Shown here: positions 18,524 to 30,500 of the stretch, in pieces
Layout of the letters: the number at the start of each line of letters is the position of its first letter
Position numbering within the stretch: position 1 is the stretch's first letter
Source of the DNA: Sinorhizobium sp. 6-70
GTDB taxonomy: Bacteria > Pseudomonadota > Alphaproteobacteria > Rhizobiales > Rhizobiaceae
NCBI RefSeq assembly: GCF_030124375.1
Contig: NZ_JASKLS010000018.1
Location: forward strand, 79,695 to 143,694
Reading direction: 5' to 3'
DNA: 64,000 nucleotides
The notes under the pieces: generated by a model
Database searches by the model: none
Seen by the model: only the letters and a program-made list of their open reading frames with translations
Told to the model about the DNA's origin: nothing
Program-made: the position numbers and the translations under genes

Positions 18524-19666
18524 ATGAAGTCTCTTGGCAGTATCCGGCGGTCCTTCGCCCCATGGGCGGATCCGGCCTCCAAACCATTCATTTCCTTCAA
18601 GAACGTAACCAAGAAGTTCGGAGACTTCACCGCCGTCGACGACCTTTCGCTGAACATCTACACCCGGGAGTTTTTCGCGCTTCTGGGTGCCTCGGGCTGC
18701 GGAAAATCGACGTTGCTGCGCATGCTTGCCGGCTTCGAGCAGCCGACGTCGGGCGAGATCATTCTCGATGGCCAGAATCTCGCGGGCATTCCGCCGTATC
18801 GACGACCCGTCAACATGATGTTCCAGTCCTACGCGCTGTTTCCGCACATGACAGTCGAAAGCAACATCGCCTTCGGTCTGAAACAGGACGGCATGGCAAA
18901 GCCGGACATTGCCGAGCGCGTTGCGCAGATGCTGAAGCTCGTCAAGCTCGAGAAATTCGCCAAGCGCAAGCCGCACCAGCTTTCCGGCGGCCAGCGCCAG
19001 CGCGTGGCGCTCGCCCGCTCACTTGCCAAGCGCCCGAAGGTGCTGTTGCTCGACGAGCCGCTGGGCGCTCTCGACAAGAAGCTGCGCGAGGAAACCCAGT
19101 TCGAGTTGATGGACCTGCAGCAGGAATTGGGCCTGACCTTCGTCATCGTCACCCATGACCAGGAAGAGGCCATGACCATGGCCGACCGCATCGCCGTCAT
19201 GAGCCACGGCAATGTCATTCAGGTGGCGACGCCGGCGGAAATCTATGAGGCGCCGAATTCGCGCTTCGTCGCGGACTTCATCGGCGACGTGAACATTTTT
19301 GACGGCACGGTTGCCGCGGCGGAAGAGGGCAGGGTTCGCGTCGAGACGGCGGGTGGCGTTCCGATCCGCATGGCGTCGCCGGAGAAGCTGTCGACGGGAG
19401 CCAAGGCTGCCGTTGCCGTTCGGCCGGAAAAGATCCGGGTCACCCGGCAGGCGCCTGCCCACGCGCCGCTCAACGCAGCCGAAGGCGAGATCTGGGACAT
19501 CGGCTATCTGGGCGACATGACGGTCTTCCACATTCGCTTGAAGGACGGCAAGGTCATCAAGGCATCGTCGCTGAATGCCATGCGCGCCGTCGAGGATCCG
19601 CTTGGCTATGACCAGCAGGTGTGGGTCTCGTTCAGCGAAGACGCGGGCGTGGTGTTGAAGGATTGA
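18524..19666 (+). CDS. potG: putrescine-type ABC transporter, ATP-binding protein
   Basis: 380-residue ATPase. Walker A GASGCGKST, signature LSGGQRQRVALARSL and Walker B VLLLDEPLGALD are intact. A C-terminal TOBE-type regulatory region (about 290-375) is present. Energises polyamine import through PotH and PotI. Starts 165 bases after potF, beyond the hairpin. It ends 4 bases before potH, consistent with one operon. Confidence 0.92.
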   Translation: MKSLGSIRRSFAPWADPASKPFISFKNVTKKFGDFTAVDDLSLNIYTREFFALLGASGCGKSTLLRMLAGFEQPTSGEIILDGQNLAGIPPYRRPVNMMFQSYALFPHMTVESNIAFGLKQDGMAKPDIAERVAQMLKLVKLEKFAKRKPHQLSGGQRQRVALARSLAKRPKVLLLDEPLGALDKKLREETQFELMDLQQELGLTFVIVTHDQEEAMTMADRIAVMSHGNVIQVATPAEIYEAPNSRFVADFIGDVNIFDGTVAAAEEGRVRVETAGGVPIRMASPEKLSTGAKAAVAVRPEKIRVTRQAPAHAPLNAAEGEIWDIGYLGDMTVFHIRLKDGKVIKASSLNAMRAVEDPLGYDQQVWVSFSEDAGVVLKD

Positions 19667-19670
19667 AGCC

Positions 19671-20582
19671 ATGGCAAAAATTGCGTCAGCCTTCGTCAGC
19701 CGCCTGGTCATCATCATTCCCTATGCCTGGCTGCTCTTTTTCTTTCTCATTCCCTTTTTCATCGTCTTCCGCATCTCGCTTTCGCAGACGGCAGTCGCCA
19801 TGCCGCCCTATACGCCGGTCTTCGATCTGGCCGACGGCCTTTCGGGCATCCTCGAGGGAGTGCGCGAGTTTTCCCTCGACAACTATATCTGGCTGACCGA
19901 GGACGTACTCTATTTCAACGCCTATGTTTCGAGCGTCGTCATCGCCGCCGTTTCCACTTTCCTGACGCTTCTGATTGGCTATCCGATCGCTTACGGAATG
20001 GCACAGGCGCCGCGTTCCATCCGTCCGACGCTGTTGATGCTGGTGATCCTGCCCTTCTGGACGAGCTTCCTGATCCGGGTCTATGCCTGGATCGCGATCC
20101 TGAAACCGGAAGGCTTGCTCAATCAGTTCCTGATTACCATCGGCGTCATCGATCAGCCGCTCATCATCCTCAACACCAACTGGGCGATCTACATAGGCAT
20201 CGTCTATTCCTATCTCCCTTTCATGGTACTGCCGATCTATTCGGCACTCGAGAAGATGGATCAGACGCTGACGGAGGCGGCCCAAGACCTCGGCTGCACG
20301 CCGATCACCGCCTTCTGGCGGGTAACGTTCCCGCTGTCGCTTGCGGGCGTCGTGGCCGGCTGCCTGCTGGTCTTCATTCCGGCGGTTGGCGAGTTCGTCA
20401 TCCCGGACCTGCTCGGCGGATCGGAGACCCTCATGATCGGCAAGACGCTGTGGAACGAATTCAATGCCAATCGCGACTGGCCGGTTTCCTCGGCGGTGGC
20501 CACGATCCTCCTGCTCATCCTGGTGCTCCCGATCGTCTACTTCCAGAACGTGCAGGCGAAGGCCGACAGCGAGGGGAGATAG
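19671..20582 (+). CDS. potH: putrescine-type ABC transporter, permease
   Basis: 303 residues with six predicted membrane helices. The cytoplasmic EAA loop EAAQDLGCTPITAFWRVTFP, which contacts the ATPase, lies near residues 202-221. It is preceded by potG and followed 3 bases later by potI. Normal length. Confidence 0.92.
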   Translation: MAKIASAFVSRLVIIIPYAWLLFFFLIPFFIVFRISLSQTAVAMPPYTPVFDLADGLSGILEGVREFSLDNYIWLTEDVLYFNAYVSSVVIAAVSTFLTLLIGYPIAYGMAQAPRSIRPTLLMLVILPFWTSFLIRVYAWIAILKPEGLLNQFLITIGVIDQPLIILNTNWAIYIGIVYSYLPFMVLPIYSALEKMDQTLTEAAQDLGCTPITAFWRVTFPLSLAGVVAGCLLVFIPAVGEFVIPDLLGGSETLMIGKTLWNEFNANRDWPVSSAVATILLLILVLPIVYFQNVQAKADSEGR

Positions 20583-20585
20583 ACG

Positions 20586-21407
20586 ATGACAAAATGGTCG
20601 CGCTTCAACATCGTCTCGGTCGTCCTCGGCTTCGGCTTCCTTTACCTGCCGATCGTGCTTCTGGTGATTTTCTCGTTCAACGAGTCGAAACTCGTCACTG
20701 TCTGGGCTGGCTTTTCGACGCGATGGTACGCCCAGCTCTGGCACAACCAGGCCCTGCTTGATGCAGCCTGGGTCACCATTCGCGTCGGGCTGCTGTCGGC
20801 GACCTGCGCGACGGTGCTTGGAACGCTGGCGGCGCTGGCACTCGTGCGCTACACACGCTTTCGCGGCCGGGTGCTGTTTTCCGGCATGGTCTACGCGCCG
20901 CTGGTAATGCCGGAGGTGATCACCGGCCTGTCACTGCTGCTGTTGTTCGTCGCCATCGGGTTCGATCGTGGCTTCTGGACGATCACGCTCGCCCACATCA
21001 CGTTCACCATGTGCTTCGTCGCGGTGGTTGTTCAGTCGCGTCTCTTGAGCTTCGACCAGTCGATCGAGGAGGCAGCGCTCGATCTCGGCGCGACGCCGGT
21101 GAGGACGTTTTTCGCAATCACGCTGCCGGTGATTTCGCCGGCGGTTTTTTCGGGCTGGGTGCTTGCCTTCACCCTGTCGCTCGACGACCTGGTGATTTCG
21201 AGCTTCACGACCGGGCCTGGTGCCACCACTCTGCCGATGAAGATCTATAGCCAGGTGCGCCTCGGGGTAACGCCGGAAATCAACGCGATCTGCACGATCC
21301 TGATCGGCGTCGTCGCGCTTGGCGTGCTCGTCGCGTCGATCGTGACGAAGCGTCGAGAGGTGCAGCGGGAGAGGGACGAGCGCGCCGCATTTGCGATGGT
21401 CGGCTGA
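20586..21407 (+). CDS. potI: putrescine-type ABC transporter, permease
   Basis: 273 residues, six membrane helices, EAA loop EEAALDLGATPVRTFFAITL near 159-178. Last gene of potFGHI. A RIME-type repeat begins 4 bases after its stop and may serve as the transcript 3' end. Confidence 0.92.
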   Translation: MTKWSRFNIVSVVLGFGFLYLPIVLLVIFSFNESKLVTVWAGFSTRWYAQLWHNQALLDAAWVTIRVGLLSATCATVLGTLAALALVRYTRFRGRVLFSGMVYAPLVMPEVITGLSLLLLFVAIGFDRGFWTITLAHITFTMCFVAVVVQSRLLSFDQSIEEAALDLGATPVRTFFAITLPVISPAVFSGWVLAFTLSLDDLVISSFTTGPGATTLPMKIYSQVRLGVTPEINAICTILIGVVALGVLVASIVTKRREVQRERDERAAFAMVG

Positions 21408-21411
21408 TCGC

Positions 21412-21474
21412 CTACAGCACCGTGCGTCTTTTCAGACGCGCAAAGGTCGCGGCGGTAAATTGAAATGCTGCATG
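21412..21474 (+). repeat. partial RIME1-type repeat
   Basis: First palindrome (CTACAGCACCGTGCGTCTTT then CAGACGCGCAAAGG) and the AAATGCTGCATG middle segment. The distal palindrome is absent. Directly abuts the potI stop and precedes the 3' end of the convergent AsmA-like gene. Confidence 0.7.
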
Positions 21475-21497
21475 GGCAGTGGTCTTGACGCTTGGGC

Positions 21498-23321
21498 CTA
21501 TTGCGGCTCAACGAGGACGGAGAGCGGCGAGATGACCGCATTCGGCCACGACCCACCGACGAAGAAACGCAGCGGTTGGTTGGTCGTCTCCGTGTTTTCC
21601 AGCATTCCGGCGAGTGCGAGGCTTCCTGTGCGATTAGGGATGACGCCAGTGACCGACAGGCTACCGGACGGTCCGGCGAAATTCGCGCGGTTCAGCCGGG
21701 CCACCCCGCCGCCGAAGGTGGCGTCAATCTCGGCCGCCTGGAAGTCGAACACCCCGGCACTTGCCTGCGACAGAGAAAAGAACTCCCCCCTTCGGATGAG
21801 ATCGATGAAAGCATTCACATCGAATCCGGCGAGGCTGCCATTTGCCAGCGAGAGAGTCAGGTTGCCCGAGAGATCGGCAGCGCCGGTCGCCCAAACGGCT
21901 TGGTCCGTCGCAAGGTCGAGGGTGAGCGTGCCCCTGCCGCTCGGTGTTGGGCCTTTCAGGCCGAAACTCTCAAGTACGGCCGCAAAGTCGGCATCCTTGA
22001 GGCTCATCTGCAGCCTGCCGCCATGTTCCAGCCCCTTGTTCGAGAGCACCAAGCGGCCGCTGAGAACACCGTTTGCGTAGGTACTGTCGCCGATGTCGAG
22101 CGATGCCCGGCTGCCGTTGATCATGACACCGGCTGCTACGTCGGTGAGGTGCAGCGGACCGACGAGCACTTCCTGCGAAGAAAGCCGCACATCTGCGCGC
22201 CAGACGCCGGTCAGGTTTTCCGCCATCCGCCATTGGGGGGCGTTTGCGTCCGCAGGCTTCGCACTCGGGAAGCTGAGGCCGTTGAGATCGATGCTGTCGA
22301 AGGCGAGCGTTCCTTCGACACGCGGCGTGTCGTCGGTGGGAAACGCCACGTCCAGGACGCCAGTTGCGGTGGCGCCACCCACCGCAAGTTGCAGATCATC
22401 GAGCTTGAGCGTTTTCTCGCCGGTCGCCACCATGGCGTCGATGCTGAAAGCACCCGCAGGAAGCATTTCCGATGAACCGCCTCGATACCAGGCGAGAAGC
22501 GCTGACAGCGAGGGGGCCGATGCCTGCAGATGGCCGGAGGCAAAGGGATACATTGAAAGATTACCGATACCTTCGAAGGAGAAGGTCAACGGGGCAGAGG
22601 TCAGCGAGGTCCTGAGCGACGCATTGCCGCCGGCAAAGAGGGCCAGCGGTTGGTCGCAGATCAGCGCCCAGTCAATCGCCTCGCCGCCGATGTTCGTCGA
22701 AAGCTGTGCGCTGATGCGCTCGGCAAAGGATGGCCATTTGACAGTTCCGGAAATGGCCGGAATGTCGATGTCCAGGCCACCTTCGGCCATTTGGTCGAGG
22801 ATCCGTACCCGCCCGTTTTCGATCGTTATGTTGCCGAAGGGTGTATCTTCCTCGGTCGTCGTTTCGGCGAGACTGAGCCAGTGCGGCCGTTTCCAGTTGA
22901 CCGTTCCGTCGGCGGCGCGCTCGATGGTGACGACCGGATCGACGAAGCGGATATCGTCCAGTTCCTGCTCGCCGCGAAGGGCTGCTAGCAGGCTGAAGGA
23001 TGCAGTGATGCGGCCGATATGTGCAAGCGGGCGCGGATTGGGCTCGTTCGATTCGATCGTTGCCTCGGGCAGAGTGAGTTCAGGCTCCGGCCAGAACCGG
23101 ACTTCGGGTTCGCCTCCAATCCTGCTTTTGCCGCCCGACCAGGCGTCGAGCATTCGTTCCATCGTCGCGCGGGCATCGGTGGTCGAAATGACCAGCGGCA
23201 GCGCGGCGTTATAGGCAATGGCGAGGCCGACGCCGATCGCGGCGGACCAGACGAGGTGGCGGCGGCCGATCCGCGACCAGAGGCCGGAACTGCGCAATAT
23301 CTGCAGGATTTGTCTCGTCAT
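21498..23321 (-). CDS. AsmA-family protein
   Basis: 607 residues. One N-terminal membrane anchor (about 24-46, LVWSAAIGVGLAIAYNAALP), then a long beta-rich periplasmic region typical of AsmA/TamB-like bridge proteins. N-terminal AsmA features include PEPELTLPEATIES and GRITASFSLLAAL. Such proteins are linked to outer-membrane lipid homeostasis. Convergent with potI and divergent from acetoacetyl-CoA synthetase. No operon partner is visible. Confidence 0.82.
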   Translation of the reverse strand: MTRQILQILRSSGLWSRIGRRHLVWSAAIGVGLAIAYNAALPLVISTTDARATMERMLDAWSGGKSRIGGEPEVRFWPEPELTLPEATIESNEPNPRPLAHIGRITASFSLLAALRGEQELDDIRFVDPVVTIERAADGTVNWKRPHWLSLAETTTEEDTPFGNITIENGRVRILDQMAEGGLDIDIPAISGTVKWPSFAERISAQLSTNIGGEAIDWALICDQPLALFAGGNASLRTSLTSAPLTFSFEGIGNLSMYPFASGHLQASAPSLSALLAWYRGGSSEMLPAGAFSIDAMVATGEKTLKLDDLQLAVGGATATGVLDVAFPTDDTPRVEGTLAFDSIDLNGLSFPSAKPADANAPQWRMAENLTGVWRADVRLSSQEVLVGPLHLTDVAAGVMINGSRASLDIGDSTYANGVLSGRLVLSNKGLEHGGRLQMSLKDADFAAVLESFGLKGPTPSGRGTLTLDLATDQAVWATGAADLSGNLTLSLANGSLAGFDVNAFIDLIRRGEFFSLSQASAGVFDFQAAEIDATFGGGVARLNRANFAGPSGSLSVTGVIPNRTGSLALAGMLENTETTNQPLRFFVGGSWPNAVISPLSVLVEPQ

Positions 23322-23495
23322 TTCGGTCGGATTGCCGTTGCCTCTCGGGTCAAGCCGTCTGGATAGGCCTTCGGCTTGGAGAAAGCAAATGCGGCTGGCA
23401 TGGAAATGTCGTCATCACGATGCCGAACCTGGGCCCGTGCTGTTTATTTTGCGTTGCAGCATGGTATAGAAACACGCAGAGGAGTGGAGGAGAGC

Positions 23496-25448
<1,953 letters not shown>

Positions 25449-25804
25449 CTGTTCGAGCGGGACGGCGGCTTCTGCGCCTTCCCGTCTTGCTGTCCAATGG
25501 GCCGGTCATGCGATCGCGCGTTAACCAGTTCGCGTCCCGCGAATTAACCAAAACGTCGGAGTTGCGTGCCACTGCGTAAGATTGTCGGATCAAAAAGTAA
25601 GATCTTGTTTACATTTGGGGGTGCATGGTCGAACCAACTTGAGGCCGACCAGTCAAGGGCCGGTGCCGCAGCAGCGATGTTGCCGCAGACATGATGTCAC
25701 CTTTTCTCGAGCATTTGTTGGTTAGCATTGACTTCAGAGGCGGCTTTCGGCTGCCTCTTTTTTTGTCTGCCTTGCTTGCGAGCGGCCGCCATCCGCTGCG
25801 ACCA
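25449..25804. other. 356-base gap between acsA2 and the iron permease gene
   Basis: No coding pattern supported. It ends in a strong plus-strand terminator (25736-25766), although the nearest upstream plus-strand gene stops 290 bases earlier. That leaves room for a long 3' UTR or an independent small RNA within roughly 25590-25766. No canonical promoter could be fixed by eye. Confidence 0.4.
25736..25766 (+). terminator. intrinsic terminator, plus strand
   Basis: Stem AGAGGCGGC / GCTGCCTCT (one G-T pair) with a short TTTCG loop, followed by eight T. On the minus strand there is no T-run, so it does not serve the convergent permease gene that ends at 25805. Confidence 0.8.
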
Positions 25805-27514
25805 TCAGGAACGGCGTTCCAGCGATCTCGACACCAGGATCACCGGGATCATGCCGGCGATGACGATGATCATCGCCGCGACGGAGGCATCTTCGACCTT
25901 GGCGCGCGACGCGTCCTCGTAGACCAGAGTGGCGAGTGTGTTGAAGTTGAAGGGTCTCAGCATGATCGTTGCCGAGAGTTCCTTCATTGTCTCGATGAAA
26001 ACGAGCAGGGCCGCCGTCAGCACGGCCGGGCGCATCATCGGCAGGAGTACCGTCCGCAGCGTCTGGCCGCTCGTACGTCCGAGCGCGCGCGCAGCCATGT
26101 CGAGATGCGGCGACAGTTTCTGGAAACCGGCTTCGAGTGTGCCTTCCGCCATTGTTAGGAAGCGGACCGTACAGGCGTAGACGATGGCAAAGCCGGTGCC
26201 GCTCATCAGGAGGCCGGTCGAAAATCCGAACGTGTCTCTCATTTGCGCATCGACAGCGTTGTCGAGTGCTGCCAGCGGAAAGAGCACGCCGATCGCGAGA
26301 ACCGTACCGGGCACGCCATAGCCGAAGGACGCCAAACGCCCGGCTGCTTCCGTGGTTCGTGAACGCCCGGTGCGGGCGGCATAGGCAAGCACAAATCCCA
26401 GAAGCACCGCGACGAGCGCTGTCAGGGCGGAAACCAGGATGCTGTGCAAGAGCGCGTTCAGGAGGCGCGAGGCCAAAAACTGATCCAGGCGTTTCAGCGC
26501 GTAATTTCCGAGAATGAAGAAGGGGACGCCGAAGCCGGAGAGTACCGGCAGCAGGCAGGCGATCGTTGCCGCCCATTTTTTCCAGCCCGACAGTGTAAGC
26601 CTCGCAAGATCGTGGACGGCGGCCGTTGTCTTCTGGCTGGAGAAGCGCTGCCTGCGACGGGCGGCGCGCTCGACCATCATCAGGGCGACGACGAAGAGCA
26701 GCATGATACAGGCAATCTGTGCGGCGCCGGCCAGGCTGCCGCGGTTAAGCCAGGTATCGAAAATCGAGAAGGTCAGCGTCTGGACGCCCAGGAACTCGAC
26801 CGCTCCGATGTCGTTCAGTGTTTCCATGGCGACGAGCGTCAGGCCGATCATGATGGCAGGCCGTGCCATCGGGATCTGGATCCGGAAGAACACTTTGAGC
26901 GGGCCGGCGCCGAGCGTGCGCGCAACGTCTGCGGCCGCGCGCCCCTGCATCAGGAACATCGAGCGGCAGGCGAGATAGATATAAGGATAGAGCACCGAGC
27001 TCAGCACGAGCACCGCGCCGCCGAGCGAGCGCACGTCCGGAAACCAGTAGTCCCGGCTCGTCTGGAATCCGAAGACGAGCCGGATCAGGCCCTGGACCGG
27101 ACCGGTGAAGGTGAGGAGTTCGCCGAAGGCATAGGCCGCGAGGTAGGCGGGTATCGCAAGCGGCAGCACGAGGGCGGCAGAAAGGAAGCGGCGCAACGGA
27201 AATTCGCAGCTCGCCACCAGCCATGCGGTCAGGATGCCGATAACAGCTGTTGCTGCACCCGTCAGCGCGACGAGCAGCAGCGTTCGCCCCGTTGCGCGCG
27301 GGATGACGTTCGCGACAAGATGCGGCCAATCGGCGCTGCCGCCGGAAACGGCAAGCCAGCCGATGGCGAGCATCGGCATCAGCACGATCACCGAGGCGAG
27401 CACGGCCCAGATTGCGAGCAACGGATGACCAAGGCCCGCTCCGGAACGGGCATAGCGTCTTCTGAAGCTCTTGGATGTGGACTGCAAGCGATCTGTTCCG
27501 AGGCGAAGCGGCAA
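25805..27514 (-). CDS. iron(III)-type ABC transporter permease, fused two-module
   Basis: About 569 residues with two homologous permease modules and about 12 membrane helices, the FbpB/SfuB architecture. EAA-type loops include RTLGAGPLKVFFRIQIPMAR and ARALGRTSGQTLRTVLLP. Binding-protein and ATPase genes are not adjacent. The best partner in the window is fbpA, 11.3 kb to the right. The TTG at 27514 is uncertain; a TTG nine codons later is an alternative. It follows the cbrA-like gene by 66 bases on the same strand. Confidence 0.85.
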   Translation of the reverse strand: MPLRLGTDRLQSTSKSFRRRYARSGAGLGHPLLAIWAVLASVIVLMPMLAIGWLAVSGGSADWPHLVANVIPRATGRTLLLVALTGAATAVIGILTAWLVASCEFPLRRFLSAALVLPLAIPAYLAAYAFGELLTFTGPVQGLIRLVFGFQTSRDYWFPDVRSLGGAVLVLSSVLYPYIYLACRSMFLMQGRAAADVARTLGAGPLKVFFRIQIPMARPAIMIGLTLVAMETLNDIGAVEFLGVQTLTFSIFDTWLNRGSLAGAAQIACIMLLFVVALMMVERAARRRQRFSSQKTTAAVHDLARLTLSGWKKWAATIACLLPVLSGFGVPFFILGNYALKRLDQFLASRLLNALLHSILVSALTALVAVLLGFVLAYAARTGRSRTTEAAGRLASFGYGVPGTVLAIGVLFPLAALDNAVDAQMRDTFGFSTGLLMSGTGFAIVYACTVRFLTMAEGTLEAGFQKLSPHLDMAARALGRTSGQTLRTVLLPMMRPAVLTAALLVFIETMKELSATIMLRPFNFNTLATLVYEDASRAKVEDASVAAMIIVIAGMIPVILVSRSLERRS

Positions 27515-27580
27515 GGTAACGGCTGGCCGGAACCGGCAAACTGGCTCCCGCGAGTCAACATTTCCTTACAGCATTCGTCC

Positions 27581-30500
27581 TCAGTTCGCCAAGACGCGTT
27601 GCGATGGGAAGGAAATTTCGACGAGCGTGCCTTCGTTCGGCGTGGAGTTGATCGAGAACTGTGCGCGGTTCGCCTCGGTCATGGCCTTGGTCAGCGGCAG
27701 ACCGAGGCCGGTGCCGTCACCGCGCTTGCGCCCGCCGGTCGTTACCTGACGGAAGGGCTTCATCGCCTGATCGAGTTCGCTGCGCGTCATGCCGATCCCG
27801 GTGTCGCGGATCCGCAGGATGACGCTTCCGTTCGCCTCGTAGGAGGTCGAGACGACGATCTGGCCACCGGACGGGGTAAAGCGGATGGCGTTCGCAAGGA
27901 TATTGAGCGCGATCTGCTTGATGGATCGGCCGTCCGCGACGACCGTCGGAACCGACGCCGAGAGCGAGGTGCGGATGATCACGCGCTGGCTGTTGGCCTG
28001 CGGCTGTACCAGCGACACGGCCTCGGAAACCGCATCATTGATATCCACGGCACTGAAATCGAGATCCATCTCGCCGGCTTCGATTTTGGAGATGTCGAGC
28101 AGATCGTTGACGATGTCGAGGACGTGCCTGCCGGAGCGGCCGATGTCCCCGGCATATTCGATGTAGCGGGGATGCCCGACCGGGCCAAAATGCTCGCTCG
28201 CCATCATGTCGGAAAAACCGATGATGGCGTTCAGCGGCGTGCGGATCTCATGGCTTACCCTTGCCAGGAACTCCGTCTTGTGCGCGTTGGCCGTTTCTGC
28301 GGCGCGCTTGGCGTTGCGCAGTTCCTCCTCGGTCCGCTTCCACTGCGTGATGTCGCGGATGACGGCACAGTAGCCGTTGGACGAAGAAAGTCGCCCGATG
28401 GTCATGAACAAAGGAATGAAGCCACCATTCGCCTCGCGGCCGATGACTTCGCGGCCGTCGTTGAGCACGCTCGCGACGCCATGGCCGGCAAGACCCTGCA
28501 AATAGTCGAGCACCGCCTTCTGGCTCTCATGAGCGAAGAGTGCCGCGAAAGGCTTCCCGCGGATCTCGGCTTCGTCGTAGTTGAAGAGCGCGCTCGCCGA
28601 GCCGTTCATCGTCCGCACGTCGCCTTCCTGCCCGAGGATGACGACGCCGTCGGTCGCAGTCTCCAGAATGGAGCGGAGTTCGTCGATTTGCATCCGCAGG
28701 CGGCTTGCTTCGCCCGCCGTTCCGTCGTCGTCACGTGCCGCTTCTGCACTGTCATTCCCGCTCGCCGGGGCGAGTGCCAGCATGAGCGCGCTTTTCCCTT
28801 CCCATCGGATCGAATGAAGATGCGCGTTCACCGATGCAAGCTGTCCGTTCTGGCGGATCAGCGTCATCGTGCCGTCCGGCTCATCGACGATGTCGTCGCC
28901 GTGGGCGAAGAGCGCGTCAAGGCCGCCTTCCCGCGAGAAGCTCTCAAGATCGCGATACCCCGTCAGTCGCAGGAATTCCGGATTGGCATGCAGCAACTCG
29001 TCGCCGTAGTGGACGAGAAGACCGACAGGCAGGCGGTCGAGGATCTCGCTGCTCATGCCGACGGCAGGGCGCGAGCCAGGAAGCGCTTCATCGTCGGCTG
29101 AAGGCGCCACTTTACCCTGCTCGACGATTGCTTCCGCTTCGTCTCTCTCCTTGGCGTCGGCTATGGCGCTCGAGGGCGTCTCCTTTGGCGAGGATGCGGG
29201 GGCCGGTTTCTCGATGTCCTCGTTCTCAGCGGGTGTTCCGAAATGTTCGCCGAGCTGTCGCGCAATTTCGCGAAATGCGGCTTGTTCGCCTCGCGTCAGG
29301 GTCCCGGCCGTCCCCGGCCTGCGCTCGTCGAGGTCCACGACCTTGCCGGATGATGGGCGCTCGGGCGTGTCCGCGACGCGCAGTGCCGGACGCTCGCCGT
29401 GGAAGGGATCTTCCGGCACGGCCGAATCCGTTGCGGAGTCAAAGTCCACCCATTTCTCGTCGCGATCGGGCGCCTCGTCGGCGGCCGCGACGTCGGAACC
29501 GGTCTCCGTCCGCTCACCATGAGCGGTGATCTCGTCCTCGCTCTTCGGGGGCGGGCCGGCCGGCCGAAGCTCGGCGGTGCGGCCGAGGTCCATCCCGCTG
29601 GCCCTTTCGTCGATGACCGCGTCTGCGACCCGGACGATGCCGAAGCCGCGGAAGCCGTCGAATTCCCGGGACCGCGAATAGGTGGGAAGTGCGGCGAGGT
29701 CGACCGGCACCTTCAGGCTCGTTCCCTCGACCGGCCAGAGAATCGTCTTGCCCGACCAGGTGTCGCGCCGGCGCAGGAGTTCGCCGATCCGATGGTCGGG
29801 ATCGAGGTCATAGCGGTGAGCGAGATCGGCAAATGTCTCGCCGATCACATCGGCAGCCTTGGGGCCGACGGCCGAGGCAAACTCCTCCGAGATCTCGCTG
29901 AATCGCCCTTCCGCGTCTATTTTCCAGACGAAGCGGACGGCACGGCCGCCGGGCGTGAAGGCAAAGTCGGGAGCATGGTTCTCGCCCGCATCGTCGCGCT
30001 TTGCGGTGGGCTCGGTTGCCGCGGCAGGCTCATCGGGGTTGACAGGCTCCGCGGGGGCTGGTGTCGTTTCGTCGGTCCCAAGCGCCAATTCACCTTGATC
30101 GTCCGGCGCGCCCGCACGATCATTCGCATCCTGCTCCGCGTCCGTCGGTACTGTCGCCGTGCCCGCGAGTTCCGGGCGCGGCTCCTCCTTCGGCGGCAGG
30201 TCGTCGGCGGCAGATTGATCGACGCTTTCTATCGGCGATGGCAGGTCGTTGTCTGCTCCTTCCGGTGCCGTTTCGGCATCGAGATCCTCAAAAGCGGCTT
30301 CCACCGCGAACAGAAGGTGCAGGGCCGGGTGGTCGGATATCTTGCCGATGGCAGCGGGAAGCTCGCCCTTCCTGGTCAGGACCGGACGCTTGATCAGCCG
30401 GTCTCTATCGCGCGCGACGTCCGAGACGAGTGTGCGGCGAACCTCCTCTGACAGTCCCAGTTCATCGAAACCGGAAGACTGCGCAAGGATCGCGCCGTCG

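Noticed and set aside
17117..18976. 619-codon minus-strand frame across potF and potG
   Set aside because: Covers two convincing genes in the opposite sense and the terminator between them.
26444..29101. 885-codon plus-strand frame opposite the permease and cbrA genes
   Set aside because: Shadow of the kinase and permease; starts and ends inside both and lacks any domain.
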